Part shown: piece by piece, positions 10,781 through 23,089 of the stretch
Layout of the letters: each line of letters opens with the position of its first letter
How positions within the stretch are numbered: position 1 is the first letter of the stretch
Origin: Phycomyces nitens
Lineage: Eukaryota > Mucoromycota > Mucoromycetes > Mucorales > Phycomycetaceae
Assembly (NCBI GenBank): GCA_022702545.1
Contig: JAHRBC010000001.1
Span: 2,170,001 to 2,234,000 of the forward strand
Length of the DNA: 64,000 nucleotides
Direction of reading: 5' to 3'
Notes under the pieces: model-generated
What the model was told of the DNA's origin: nothing
What the model saw: the letters and a program-made list of their open reading frames with translations, nothing else
Databases searched by the model: none
Position numbers and translations under genes: made by a program

Positions 10781-12766
10781 TCAAAGGCCATACTTTTCCA
10801 CGGCAGACTTTGATAACAAGGTGGCCTTGAGTTTTCGACCACCAAACCATCGGCCTTCCAGAACATTAAACGCCTTGTTGGTGGCTAAGGAAACCAGTTA
10901 AAGACAAAAACATATATATATATATATACTTCAAGTGGTTTTACCTTGTGCAGATCCGAATTCAACAAATATCTTGACATCCCCATCGCCTGCATCTCGT
11001 CCAGTTTCCTTGCCACCCAAACCTTCTATACTGCTCTCATCAGATGTGACCTGCACTTTAACACTTCGAACCAAGCCGTATTTGCTGCATTCTTCAGAGA
11101 ATTCTTCACCAAGACCATCGTCCACCTCGGAAGCCTTGACTGCATTTTGTACCAAGAGTATCGTGGTCATCTAGCGACATGCTTAAGCCTTGGTCTACAC
11201 ATAACAAACTTACCTCTTCTCGACTAGCAGCAAGCTTTTGCATAATTGCATATCTCTGCCGGGAATTGATGCTGATATTCTCTTCCTTGTCCACAGAGTC
11301 TACCATGCTACTCTGGGCACTCACTTGATCTTGGACCATCTGTGCCATGGCAGACAAATGAACTACTTCTACTAGATGAGTATCCGCCAAATAAAGAAGA
11401 GAGAACATTAAATCACCTTCCGGTCTTGGTTTCAATATCAAAGGAACCTCAACCTTTTTGTTTAGACCAAGGCTTTGTATGTTTGCATTCACCTTGCTCA
11501 TAACATCATCTTCAGAGGCAGTAGTTTTCTTTACGGGCAAAAGGGCCAATGCTTTCATCCCCTCTCCTAGTGGACCACCCACGATACATGGACCAACACG
11601 CAAAGGCTGCCCACCCATCTCAAAGTTGTTCATAGCTTCCATGGCTGCTTCTGCTGCCGAAGCATCTTCGAATTCAATGAACCTATGGCTTGTTTAGACA
11701 TATATGTATTTGACAAGAAGTATCATTCACATGGCTTACCCGTAACCTTTATGATTCCGAGTAGATACATCTGGCTAATAAATTAGCAGTATTATTTTGG
11801 CACCATTAAAAACTTTTTTTTAAAAAATAAAATAAAAAATAAAATAAAATAAAGAAACTTTGAATATAGCTAGTGACCTCACCATCAAAACGCATGATTG
11901 CAGTTTTCCAAAGGCCTCAAAGATGCTCTCCATATTTTCTTGAGTAATCAATTGATTTACATTAGAAATATAGAATCTACCAGGCGGTGGAACAGGCTTT
12001 GCTACTGCTGCAGCCGCGGCATAATTATTAGGCCTTCCCACTTTGAGCTGTCTAATCTTTGGTTGGATCAGTCATGACTTTGGGCCAGGGGGAAGATGGT
12101 GTCGGATTACCTCCCACCCAGATCAGCACCGTGCATCATTTTCACCGCCAGAGACGCAGCTTCTGGGGTGTCAAATTCAACAAAGCAAAAACCTTTGTGC
12201 CGCATTGTGGTGTAATCTATTGAAAGACTAATGTTCTTGACGATTCCAAACTGACCAAATACTGCTTTGAGATGAGCATCGTTCAGATCAAAATGAATGC
12301 TTCCGACATAGATACGCGACAATACAGTCAATGTACGCACATCAACCCCAGAAGCAACATGAGGCTGGAAATGGAGTGAGAGAAGGATGTCGTCTGGCTT
12401 TTCGGAGCGGGTCTAGAGAAGAATTTAGCATCCACAAGAGATGCTTAAAGTGCTTACGGCCGGCTTCCATCCACGTGCATAGGCTTGAGCCTGGATCAGC
12501 TGCTCAGCTTGAGCTGGCGACAGATTTGGCAACGAAAAGTCGAGTACGGATCTTCGATCTACAATTTGTGATTAACAAGGAGTTCGTTGGTTGTTTTTTG
12601 TTTGTTTGTTTGGTGGGGCTACGTGGTAAATGTGTTTACCTCCATCGTCAGGGCGTGATCGCTTGGCAGTCGAGTGAGGCGATGTATCCAACTGCCGTTT
12701 ACGTCTATATTCTGTGCTACGTGGACTGTGTGGATCAGGATGTCGCATAACTGGAGATTCTGTCAT
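10781..12766 (-). CDS. PUF60-type poly(U)-binding splicing factor
   Basis: Eight exons (12766-12640, 12558-12458, 12412-12111, 12051-11883, 11774-11740, 11682-11214, 11170-10945, 10884-10781) give 510 residues. A basic N-terminus is followed by RRM1 (SRIYVGSIHFDLND and HKGFCFVEFDTPEAA), RRM2 (GRFYISNVNQLITQENM, then HKGYGFIEFEDASAAE), a linker, the segment NSRQRYAIMQKL, and a C-terminal UHM-type RRM with VKIFVEFGSA and GRWFGGRKLKA. This order is that of human PUF60/FIR, which binds polypyrimidine tracts and helps U2AF choose 3' splice sites. RBM39 was considered, but the RRM1/RRM2 spacing and the MQKL segment favour PUF60. Exon 5 is only 35 nt. It is nuclear by inference. Confidence 0.9.
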
Positions 12767-13179
12767 GGATAAAAAAAAACCAAGACTTGGAAGAAGCCCG
12801 CATGTGTCGTTCTGGTTTGACTTGTTACAGTCACGTGTTTTTTCTACGTCAGATACTACGTTCAAGAGCTCGGGTTGCGCTGAGATTAAAATTATGCAGA
12901 AAGTGCTTGTTTCGGTGCCACTATCAGTTGGCTACTTTTGATAGCATTATGGTACTAGGCAACCAGCCAGAAAGATCAAGCGTTATGAACCAATTCTTGT
13001 ACTTGTAATTCAAATACTCTAATTGGTTTGCTCTATATTACAATGCTTCCAGGAACCTCTTTAGCATAAATTTATACGACTATAATCCAACAAGACAGAC
13101 TTTTTTTTTTTTTTACAAATCTACTATAATTGATTGGTGTATATAGACGGATAATAACATTAACAGGAGACGCAATTGG
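12767..13179. other. Intergenic between PUF60 start and APE stop
   Basis: About 410 nt upstream of PUF60. It probably holds the PUF60 promoter and the APE 3' end; no further gene was seen. A run of 12 T lies near 13101. Confidence 0.4.
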
Positions 13180-14260
13180 CTACTCTTCCATCTTTACGTC
13201 TTTGAGGACAAGCACAAGAGGAACATGATCACTTGCTCCCCATGCTTCGTGGCGAATATCACAAGAAACCACCTTGTCAAGCAGATCAGGCGTAATGACA
13301 AAGTAATCAAGACGCCAGCCTAGCAACTTATCACGACACGAAAACCGGTACGAGTAATATGTATAGTGACCCTTTGTGTCAGGGTGCAAGTGGCGCCAGG
13401 TATCAATAAGGCCTGGCAGACCATCACTTGAAGGAGTCAGTACCTTTGAAAAGTCAGTGCGTTCTTCAATTGTAAAGCCAGCAGATCTGAGAATGAGTTT
13501 AGACAATATCAATACCTAGATCCCTATGAAACCCACAAATCAAAGCTACCTTTCATTAGTTTTCGGACGAGCAAGATCATCAGCTGTGTGGGCCACATTT
13601 AGATCACTAAACAAGTCATAGTTCACTAATCAATACAGTCCTAGTGTATTGATTGAGTACCTACCCACACCAAATGACAGACTTTTTATCTTTCTGTAAA
13701 TTTCTGATGTATTTCTCCATGTGGGTATTGAACACTCGACGTTCATCTAGAGACTTGAGTTTGTCGCCTGCATTAAGTACATAGCAAGCTATAATCACAA
13801 ATGATGGGAACGAAAGCGTAATAACACGTCCGCGAGACTTGGCTTCATAGCCAGGCACTCCATAAGACACAGACAAGGGCTTGTACTTTGAAAAGATTGC
13901 AGTTCCTCCATAGCCTTTCTTGTCCTCATATGACCAGTAACGGTACTTGTAGACCTTGTCATTGACAGCAGTAGACACAGGAGAGTTTACTTTGGTCTCC
14001 TGTATGCACAGGATATCGGCATCCTCTGAATCAACATACTTGTTGAATCCTTTTTTGACGCTAGCATTCAGACTTGCTACATTATAAGAGGAGATCTTGA
14101 TAGTGCCCTCGGGTTTCTCGGGAAAGTCGAATGTCTCTGGAAAGGTCTTGTTGTTTGGCAGAGAAGGATCCAGGGGTCCATTAGAGGCAACTTTGGCCTT
14201 CTTTTTTATATCAGGGCTCTCTTTTACTTCGTCCGATGTGTTGGCTCTCTTGACTCCCAT
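13180..14260 (-). CDS. AP endonuclease, exonuclease III/APE1 family
   Basis: Three exons (14260-13665, 13606-13550, 13486-13180) give 319 residues from MGVKRANTSDEVK. A Lys-rich nuclear-type N-terminus precedes the EEP nuclease domain: KISSYNVASLNA (catalytic Asn), ILCIQETKVNSP (metal-binding Glu), GYGGTAIFSKYK, WCGDLNVAH (Asp and Asn), GWRLDYFVIT and the terminal SDHVPLVLV (catalytic His). It cuts DNA 5' to abasic sites in base-excision repair. The frame is open upstream to an ATG at 14533, adding 91 Arg-rich residues poor in acidic residues, which could be an alternative organelle-targeting start. The gene is divergent from MFAP1. Confidence 0.92.
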
Positions 14261-14647
14261 TTTACGTGTATATAAGAGATAAAGTGTCAACTGAACGCGT
14301 TGAAGAGATCGATCCTGGAAACCAAAAGGTAGGATTGGTTTGTGACTGTATTTTAAATGATCTGGATACCACACATTCACCGCTCTTGTCCAAAAAGACA
14401 TTCGTCCTGGCTTAGTCCATGGCCTAAAGAGCCTTTTATTTAAAGATCTCTTGATACCAGAGAGCGTATAGAGCATATATGAACAGTAAGACAACCTAGT
14501 CCTGGCCATTCTCTCTTCAATGCCCACAGACACACTTTCACACGTGACGGTGTCTCAATGACGTCGAATTTTTGTAGAGTGAAGCTCAACTTGAGATTTT
14601 TCTTTGATTCTTTAATTTCATATACACATCACAAATATAAAATAAAC

Positions 14648-16207
14648 ATGGCATCACGTCCACAGCCAAAACAACAGCGACCCACAAATCCTACAAGGCG
14701 TTACCGTGCTGGTCAGGTGCCTGAGAATTATGTCGATGACCTATCGGATTCTGAAGAGTCAGAAGAAGAGGAGCAGCAACCACAGCAGCAACCAAGAAGA
14801 GAGAGAAAAGAGAGACAGCAGCCCAGTGTTCAATTTGCACAGAAAGAAGTTGTGACAGGATTGAAGCAGATTGAAATATCAGAGAAGGATGTAGCATCGG
14901 ATCGAAGACTTCGACGTTTACGACAGGCTCAAGAAGCAGCAGGAGGAGTAGAGCAAGATGATCAAGGTCGAAGAAGACGTAGACCTATAAATGATGAAGA
15001 AGAAGCAAAAAATGAAGAGGAAGATGATGAAGAAGAACAAGCCAGAGAACGACTTCGAATGAAACAAAAGGCACTCTCGCAACAAATTGAACGAGAAGAA
15101 GCTGAATCTATCAGAGCAAAGGCAGAGAATGAGGAATCAGAGGAATCAGAGGAAGAGGAAGAGGTTGGTTGGAATGGATTGAGATTATGAATTGAGTGCT
15201 TTTGTGTTTACCCATCAAATATATTCTAGAGCTCAAGTGAATATGAGACTGACAGTGAAGAAGAAACAATCAAGGCCATGCCTAAACCCATGTTTATACC
15301 GAGGTTTTGATATAAAGAAGATATTCTGGAAAACTATTTCCTAATCATATTTTACATTAGATCACACCGGGAGACAGTGAAACAACAAGAAAAATTGAAA
15401 AAGGAAGCAGAAGATAGAGAACGAAGATACCAACAAGAACTTGAGGAACGCAAGAAACAATCCCATGATTTATTAGCTGAAGAGCTGAAGCGTGAAAAAG
15501 AAGAAGGCAAGATTCATTTGTGTATATATATAATTGACTTTTCTGTGTATTAATCATATTTCGATATTGCTGTATATCAGATATGGACAAGGATATGACA
15601 GTCTATGAAGATGCAGTAGACGATACTGATGGTCTTGACGAAGAAGCTGAATTTGAGGCTTGGAAAGTGAGAGAATTGACACGTATAAAACGGGATAGAG
15701 AAGAACGTATTGCGTAAGTATTCTTGGCTGGTGTATTGAGAATCGACAATTCTAATGCTTATAAAAACATTAGTCGTGAGAAAGAGCAAGAGGAGCTAGA
15801 ACGAAGACGTGCCCTTCCAGAATCCGAGAGATTGGAAGAAGATCTTGCGAGAGCAGCAGAGACTCGAGATAAAGAAAAAGGACAACATACATTTATGCAA
15901 AAGTATTACCACAAGGGTGCATTTTACCAGGTACATAATCATTTATGTTTGTAATCAGTAAGCCATTATTGACATTTGTATACACACATAAAAAAAATAG
16001 GATCCAGAAAGTGAAGTTCTTCAGCGTGATTATTCAGCACCCACTGTGGATGAAGTACGCAACAAGGAAATGTTACCCAAGGTTATGCAGGTCAAGAACT
16101 TTGGTTTAGCAGGTCGCACAAAGTGGACTCATTTGACAGCAGAGGATACTTCAAGTATGGATGATCCTTGGAACACTGGAAGTAATAAGAAGCAACGACG
16201 AGAGTAG
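14648..16207 (+). CDS. MFAP1 homologue, spliceosomal protein
   Basis: Six exons (14648-15163, 15230-15303, 15361-15506, 15581-15713, 15774-15930, 16001-16207) give 410 residues. The N-terminus is acidic and charged (YRAGQVPENYVDDLSDSEES). The conserved C-terminal MFAP1 block is clear: EFEAWKVRELTRIKRDREER, HTFMQKYYHKGAFYQ, then LPKVMQVKNFGLAGRTKWTH. MFAP1 is a component of the spliceosomal B complex in animals and many fungi, where it acts in pre-mRNA splicing in the nucleus. The third intron (15507-15580) is best read with a GC donor (GAAG|GCAAGA). A GT alternative 14 nt on is also in frame but would add an unconserved KIHLY. The stop is TAG. Confidence 0.92.
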
Positions 16208-18359
16208 GCTATAAAGTAGAATAATTGCATATTTCTGGTTTTACATGCCACTGGATACAACGAATAACATATTATAATATCCAGTACATCAACCAACTTA
16301 TAGACAAGGACCATTCATACTCTGATTTAGATTCCTTTATTTTTAAATAACATGGTAAAAATGATTTATTGTATCGATAACCTTGGTCATAAAAGGCACT
16401 AGTTTACAGATATATCTTGGGATTATACACCAGACTACTCGTCAAAGAGAGCGCGTGTTTTTTTTTTACTTTTAAAAGTACAAAATCAAGAAAAGATTTT
16501 ATTGTTCCCAAGTAATTATCCAAATACAACAAGTATCTTTTCTTCAGTATCCCAATGATTTGTTCTGCTTAAATATGAATATCTACATGAATTAAAAAGA
16601 TATATTTTCGATTCTTTAATGAGTATAAAATCTAAAATGCTAAAAGTTTTTTGGGTATCATCGCTTTATAAAAGCCCAGGTATCAGGAATTAATCCAAGC
16701 AGACAAGGGGTAGGGTTTGGAGGATGATTTATTAAAGGCATTATTTAGTTGGCTTTTTTTTCTGCAATTAAGCTATACTGGTATTTGCATGCTGCATTGT
16801 AGGATGGATATGGGTCTAATTATAACTATTGATGATTGTGGCGAGTGTGCATACAAGAAAGGAAAGTCTAAACATAGTTACGATGAATTTGTCTTTTAGC
16901 TGATAGCCATTTTGGGAGTGTGGCGCAATGACGGTTAGGAACCAATCCTAACATTTGGCTAAAGGCTGTTGGAAATTGGATGTTTTATTTAAAGAACCAT
17001 GGCTTGTTTTTCTTTAAGAAAAATATACGCTGAATTAATGAAATACATGGTATTTGGTATTTAGTTTAAAATGACTTCTTTAACATCCTAACATCTTGTT
17101 TATACTTGGCATCAAGCAGTTCAGTTTGATTGGCATGTGTTTGTGAATGTACTAGCCATAAGCTGCTTGAAAGACTGGCTTAATCAGTGACTATATCGAG
17201 TATAAGCCGTATAAAACCAATCCAGAGTGTTCATTTGAAGTTTGACAAGCTCATCTTTTTTTTCCTCTTTCACAGCCATGAACCTTTTAGTCTCTATAAA
17301 CTCTTTTTCTTAATCTTTGGCTTGATGTTTCCATATCAATTAAATTACTTTATCGAGATATTGACAATGCTCTATTGGAAGGTGATAAACATTATTGCGA
17401 GAATTCAGCAAAAATACTCTTGGATTATCGTTATTCTTTGAAAAGGTTGCAATCTTTAGGCTATGTCAGACAATCTATCAATGACATATATATATATATA
17501 TATATTTGACATGAATTATGGCTATAATATATTGTTTATACATGCAATTAAAGATTGCTTGTTTCGTGTCAATATCTCTATTTTTGATGAACATGGGAAT
17601 TATACCCTTGGCTGTTTAAAATGCTCCTCGAGGATTCTTCTATTCTTTTTGGCTTCAATATGTATTCTACCTATAAAAGTACTGCGAACTTGAGTTTTAA
17701 ATCTTCGTGAGCATTGTAATGGTTGTGACATGAAGGACAGCCAAAGCTTGACTTGGTCCCTGGATGTTCTGGTTTGGGGCTCTAACAGGAACGACTGATC
17801 CCAAACTCTTTGAATCTCAAAAATGAGGACACACAGCCTGTTGGAGCAGTGGTATATTGCTCTTGAATCTTGGTGAGAATATCTTGACAGGAGTGTTTTA
17901 GAGGTACCAAGGTACTGTGTAAAGCAACTCATAACCTAATATACGAATTGTTACAAAGTTCATTATTATTATCTTGGAGATTTGAAAGCTCAATCTCGGA
18001 GATATAAAAGGACAACTATTGGCTAGCATTGATCTGGAACAAAAGGCTAAATCTAAAAATTGAAAATATTATATCCAGGCTAGATAATTAGATGCTGATT
18101 GTCCTTCTAGGCAGCTTTATAAAAGACATGTATGTTTTTTCATCTACAATAATTAAAATTATAATTCTGGTACTGAATCCCCCTTTATTATCCTCTGTTG
18201 TACAGTCAAGTCATTCTTGCTTTCTAATGTGAATTTCCTGCTCCGAATTGGTGTGTCCTGACTGAGAATACAAGGAATACATCAACACACTTTCTTCCTC
18301 TTCTTCTTCTTATTCTTCTTACTCTTACTCTTACTCTTATATCTAATTCGAACCATCTT
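16208..18359. other. Gene-poor intergenic stretch
   Basis: About 2.1 kb of AT-rich DNA with short TA repeats (for example near 17490). Between about 17640 and 17930 the minus strand reads PLKHSCQDILTKIQEQYTTA, then after a stop KSSFGCPSCHNHYNAHEDLK. This may be a decayed or partly missed coding fragment with a CxxC pair. No intact gene or RNA gene was recognised. Confidence 0.4.
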
Positions 18360-19218
18360 ATGCAGCTGTGTGGAAAGTTTAATAAACCGATTCCACGTAA
18401 AGTAGTCATTTGCGGAGACGGTGCGTGCGGCAAAACATCACTTCTCAACGTATTCATGAGTGGATTATTCCCACATGTGAGTTCATTTCAAGTTTTATTC
18501 CCAAGCTAATAGATCTCTTGTATTGTAGAGCTATGAACCAACTGTTTTTGAGAATTATATCCAAGAGCTCACTATAGACGGTGAAGACGTTGAGTTATCA
18601 ATGTGGGATACAGCAGGTAAAATAAACATGTGTAAATAAAAGCATCTTTTTTTTAAAAAAAAATCTCATTTTTCCTTGTCTTCATTAAAGGTCAAGAGGA
18701 GTTTGATCGCCTAAGAGCCCACTCGTACAAAAACACACATGTTATTATGCTGTGTTTTTCGATCGATAACCCAGACTCACTCGAGAATATCGCAAATCGC
18801 TGGCTGAATGAAATCCAACAACATTGTTCACAAGCAAAAATCGTACTTGTGGCCCTAAAGTGTGATTTAAGGGACATCAAGCCAGAATCGACTTCAGTCA
18901 TGTATGATCAGGTTAGTTGAACACGCCACACGGTTAGTTATAAAGAGCGTGGGATCAGAGCATATTGACACATGCTGTGTATATATAAAAAAGGGCCTTG
19001 AGGTGGCACGTCGGATTAATGCAGTTCGATACCTCGAATGCTCGGCCAAACACAATAGAGGTGTACGTGAATGCTTTGAACAAGCTGCCAGAGTATCCCT
19101 GACAGGTAGAATCAGATATTGGCATGATTATATGTGAATTGACCAAAAATATTTTCGAATACGCCTAGTGAACAATGGGAAAAAGTCGCATCATTCAAGA
19201 ACATGTATCATTACCTAA
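18360..19218 (+). CDS. Rho3-type Rho-family GTPase
   Basis: Five exons (18360-18476, 18529-18616, 18691-18911, 18994-19105, 19169-19218) give 195 residues. G1 is [12 protein letters not shown], the effector loop [11 protein letters not shown], switch [20 protein letters not shown]4 ALKCDLRD and G5 ECSAKH. The Rho-specific insert region is short. The segment [18 protein letters not shown] matches Rho3-like proteins, which direct polarised exocytosis and actin in hyphae. The last 50-nt exon supplies a Lys/His-rich tail and the CaaX box CIIT, so correct splicing is needed for prenylation; reading through the last intron ends at a TGA without CaaX. It is convergent with homoserine dehydrogenase. 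Confidence 0.93.
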
Positions 19219-19380
19219 TTTACTTCTAGTATAACCCGTTTGCTGTTATCTCTATCTCTATCTTTATATTATTACTGTCTATATTTTTATATTACTAATA
19301 CAAACTCTTTGTAAAAATTGTATTATTCCTTGGATCAATTATCAAATGTGAATAAAGATCTAATACGTTTATATGTCTAT

Positions 19381-20628
19381 TTAATAACCTTCTACACGCT
19401 CCTGGATCTTGAGCAAATCAGAAAAGATACCGTATGCAGTGACAGCAGCACCGGCACCAGCACCCTGGATAATAAGACCGTTGGGGAAGTACTCGGTGGT
19501 GAACTTGATGATGTTGTCACTACCCTGGAGAGAAGCAAAAGGATGGGAAGCAGGATACCTGTTGTTTTGAAATAAATAAATATCTATATCTATTTAAACC
19601 AGCTTTATCTTGTTACTTACTTGATCAGCTTGACACCACTCTTTCCACCCTTCATGTCAACCAGACCAACACAACGCAAGACCTGGTTCTCCTTCTTGGC
19701 CTCCTCATTCAACTTTTCAAAGTGACCGTCAAAGCTAGGCAACTGGGCCATGAATTCTTCGGCAGTAGCAACCTTTTGGAGAGGCTCAGGGACAATGTTC
19801 TGGATCTCGAGGGTAGACAGATCGAGATCAAGACCAGCAAGACGGCCACAGATGGTAACCTATATTTTTGGATAATATTTGTGTCAATTTCAATATAATG
19901 CATAATATTCTGTATTACACCAAACCATCCCATATGATAGATAGCACAGTACTAACCTTGCGAGCAACGTCCATGCCGTTGAGATCGTCTCTGGGATCAG
20001 GCTCAGTGTAACCAAGTTCCTTGGCGACCTTGACGATCTCAGAGAAGGGACGGGCAGCTCCAGTAGAAGACAGAGATGAAAAGTTGTTGAAGAGGTAGCT
20101 CAAGGTTCCAGAAAAGATGCCCTCGATAGAGATAACCTTGTCACCAGTTCTGACCAGATCGGTGAGAGTGGAAAGGACGGGCAGACCAGCGCCAACTGTG
20201 GACTCATGGAAAGCCAAAGGAGTCTTTCCACCCTTTCCAAGGTTAGCAGCAGAAGCCTGGATAGCACGGTAAAGAGAAAGATCGCCCGAGAAACCCTTTT
20301 TATTGGGAGTGACAACCGAGACGCCAGACTGCAACCACGAAGGATACAGCTTGGCCACAGCATCCGAAGCAGTGCAGTCAACAATGACAGCGTGTTCGGG
20401 GGACTTTGCGAGGTATGCAGCAAACGCGTCAAGCTGGGCAGTCTGTCCGTGAGTGAGAACATCCTGGGCGTTGGCGTAGGACAGAGGAGCATAGGAAGTG
20501 TCAGACAAGACCATCTTCTTGGAGGTAGTCATAGCGACGACCTTGAGGTGCTTGTTTGAGGTGGCCTTGAGCTGGGCTACCAACTCGGCACCAACGAGTC
20601 CAATGCCTACAATACCAATGTTGACCAT
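19381..20628 (-). CDS. HOM6: Homoserine dehydrogenase
   Basis: Three exons (20628-19957, 19859-19621, 19558-19381) give 362 residues, the usual length of the monofunctional fungal enzyme. The Rossmann start is VNIGIVGIGLVGAELV. Other marks are VIVDCTASDAVA, SVVTPNKKGFSGD (substrate Lys region), HESTVGAGLPVLSTL, IEGIFSGTLSYLFNNF and LGYTEPDPRDDLNGMDVARK. The C-terminus ends GAGAGAAVTAYGIFSDLLKI. It reduces aspartate semialdehyde to homoserine with NAD(P)H, the branch step toward threonine, methionine and isoleucine, in the cytosol. Codon use is G/C-richer than the surroundings, as expected for a well-expressed gene. Confidence 0.96.
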
Positions 20629-22742
20629 GATGACTAGTACTTTTTAAATTAAAAAATTAAAGAACAACAACAATAAAAGATGGATTATAAGAGATTAAAA
20701 GTCATGTGACTATAGATTTGATGCATTGGCCAAAAACTCACAATTACTCAAAATGCACTGATTTTTTTTTGTTGAATTGATTCGGCCAGATTGATATTTA
20801 AACAGCCGACAATCGTCTTTTGGAAGCTTATAAATTATTGCTTGCCTTGATCTTTGCTTATATATAATAAAGACACCTTTTCCTTCAATAAAAAAAATCC
20901 AAAAAGAGATTTGTAGAATGGTAAAATATGTCCTTTTATACAGCTATATTGGATGGCTAACATTAATTGAGCTTCTTTTCCATGAAAACAAAAGATATTG
21001 TACAGGTCTATCACTGCAGTACTAAGCTCAATTTCCATCACTTGAAATAACTATAGTGCACCATATCTTAGGCACTTTTAAGTTTTGACCATTCGTTCAA
21101 TTGGTACCAAGTGGACTTACGAAATACTGAGTAGAATAGCCAGGTGTTATGTAGACTATTTCTAAATCCAAAGTTGCTGTGGTATAAAAAGTGATTAGAT
21201 TGAGTTTAGAGAATGAATATTGATATCATTAATGTCATCAAAAGCTCATTTTTCAAGTACTTGCCTCTGCAACAAGCATATCCATAGAATCCCAAACTAA
21301 TTTTTAAAAAAAAGGCACAAGCTTTTTAATCTAACTTTAAGATTTTCATGGCTACTTGCCTCCTATCGCTTACCACCATATATTCTAGTAAGAAAGCAAC
21401 GATCAAAGCCAAAATGGCTAATAATGGCTGCTAATGAAGTCAGGCCATGACATTATTTGATATTACTTGACAATAATAATAATAATGATAAAAGTCAATA
21501 CCAAGGTTGTATCTCTAGCAACCAAGTTTGAACAAAATCACGCTTGATAGTTTGAGAGTATTGAAAAGGTTACAAAATTTCATTATTTTTGCACAACATG
21601 ATATAAACATTAAAAAAATATTAATTTTAATAAAAGAAAAACGTTCATTTATTCAAAAAGTTTCTCTCTGGGCCACTCAGTTCAAGGTGCTGGCATGGAC
21701 GATAAATGGCAAATATTAAGCTGAAAAAAAAGTGAATATGTATCTATTTACCATGCTCTTGCACTCGCTCCTGATCTAGATTATATTATGGTTTGTAAGA
21801 GGGGACACCATCAAACAAAAATTGGCATCTTGATTGGGGTATAAATCTACGCTAGTTGGTTACCTCTCCATATTTTAAGGTATTTTGGAGAGTTACTCAA
21901 TATTGTTACCAAGATTGATGTAAATAAAAGTTATCAATCATGTTATTGTAGCTAGGAATTATTATTACCATTATTTTAAAAAACAAAACAAAAACAAACA
22001 ATTATCACACTCTTTTTTTTTCAAGCATACATTATCATATGAATTGCCCAGAGAATCCAAAGTGTATATAAAGTCCTTTTTTAATAATTTAGAAAATGCT
22101 TCAATACATATAATTTCAAAGCTAGATACTATCTTGACTCTTGTTTGCATAGACAATATTTTCAGCCATTAAAATGATATAAAAGAGTGGGGTTTTGGGT
22201 CAAGTCGATTATTAGAAAGGATTTTCAATGTCTTTGGTAAGGTTGTATTTTATATAGTGTACATAAAGATACTCAAGATATCTTTAGTTTTATTGTCCTA
22301 TAGATATCTATAACATATTTATGATCTGGACTCTCAAGTATATGTCTTTTTGTATAGAGATTTGATTTAGGCGTGTTTAGATTCAAGTGACACAAGAAGT
22401 CCATCTCGGCCCGGTAAATTGAAATAGTAAATGTTATGCCAAGGGATCTGCCACACCACATTCAAATGGTATCAATAGAAATATAGTCCAAATCCCAAAG
22501 ACTAGATTGTAAAATGCTCAATATAAACATATATATCAATTTCAAAGGGTCCAGACATGGAAGATAAGAGTCCTTGGGTGCCAATGTAAATCTCCAAGAA
22601 TATATGTACTGATATCTCACCCACATGCATACTTAAACATTCAAATCAAAAGGTCTCGATTTTGATTTGAATGGATTTTTATTACAATTTCCATTGTGTC
22701 AAAGATGTCTTTGAAGGGACAATTAGCATTTTAGCCATCTGA
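20629..22742. other. Gene-poor intergenic stretch
   Basis: AT-rich, with only short frames on either strand. It includes the promoter side of homoserine dehydrogenase and many poly-A/T runs. No gene was recognised. Confidence 0.4.
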
Positions 22743-23089
22743 TCAATATTTGTGCTGGCATTTATATCCATTGAAAACACTCTGACAATTCAACCATTCC
22801 TTGCAAGCATCTGAGCATAATTGTGTATTCTTGTCCCAAACAAAGGCTGCAATGATTTTCATGACAAAAAGGAAATTAAAATCAATCTTAGCAAGTGTTT
22901 GAGAATACTTTTCTTGGCTGGTAAGAATGATAAGCTGTCTTTCCAAAATGCTTTTAATATAAAACCCACCTTTCAAATGGTCTGGGCAGTAAGAACAAGA
23001 TGGGATAAAGGGGCTTAATGACTGTTCTTGCCAGCCAGATGCCATCATACAATAGCTCTTGCAGATTGGAACCTCAAGATTACATTCTC
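22743..23089 (-). CDS. Possible small cysteine-rich protein, 3' part only
   Basis: On the minus strand a frame with regularly spaced Cys can be assembled: NLEVPICKSYCMMASGWQ, then PSCSYCPDHLK. A GTGGGT..TTGCAG intron (about 22976-22858) leads in phase to KNTQLCSDACKEWLNC and GYKCQHKY before TGA. Eight or so Cys in about 70 residues suggests a disulphide-bonded, probably secreted domain. No signal-peptide exon was found upstream. The family is unknown and the gene may be incomplete or decayed. Confidence 0.3.

Noticed and set aside
17600..17932. 110-codon minus-strand open frame
   Set aside because: Composition is poor; a different frame of the same strand looks more protein-like but is broken, so no gene is called.
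18344..18358. GGTTCGAATTAG-like B-box on the minus strand
   Set aside because: No matching A-box or cloverleaf could be drawn; it lies in the Rho3 leader.
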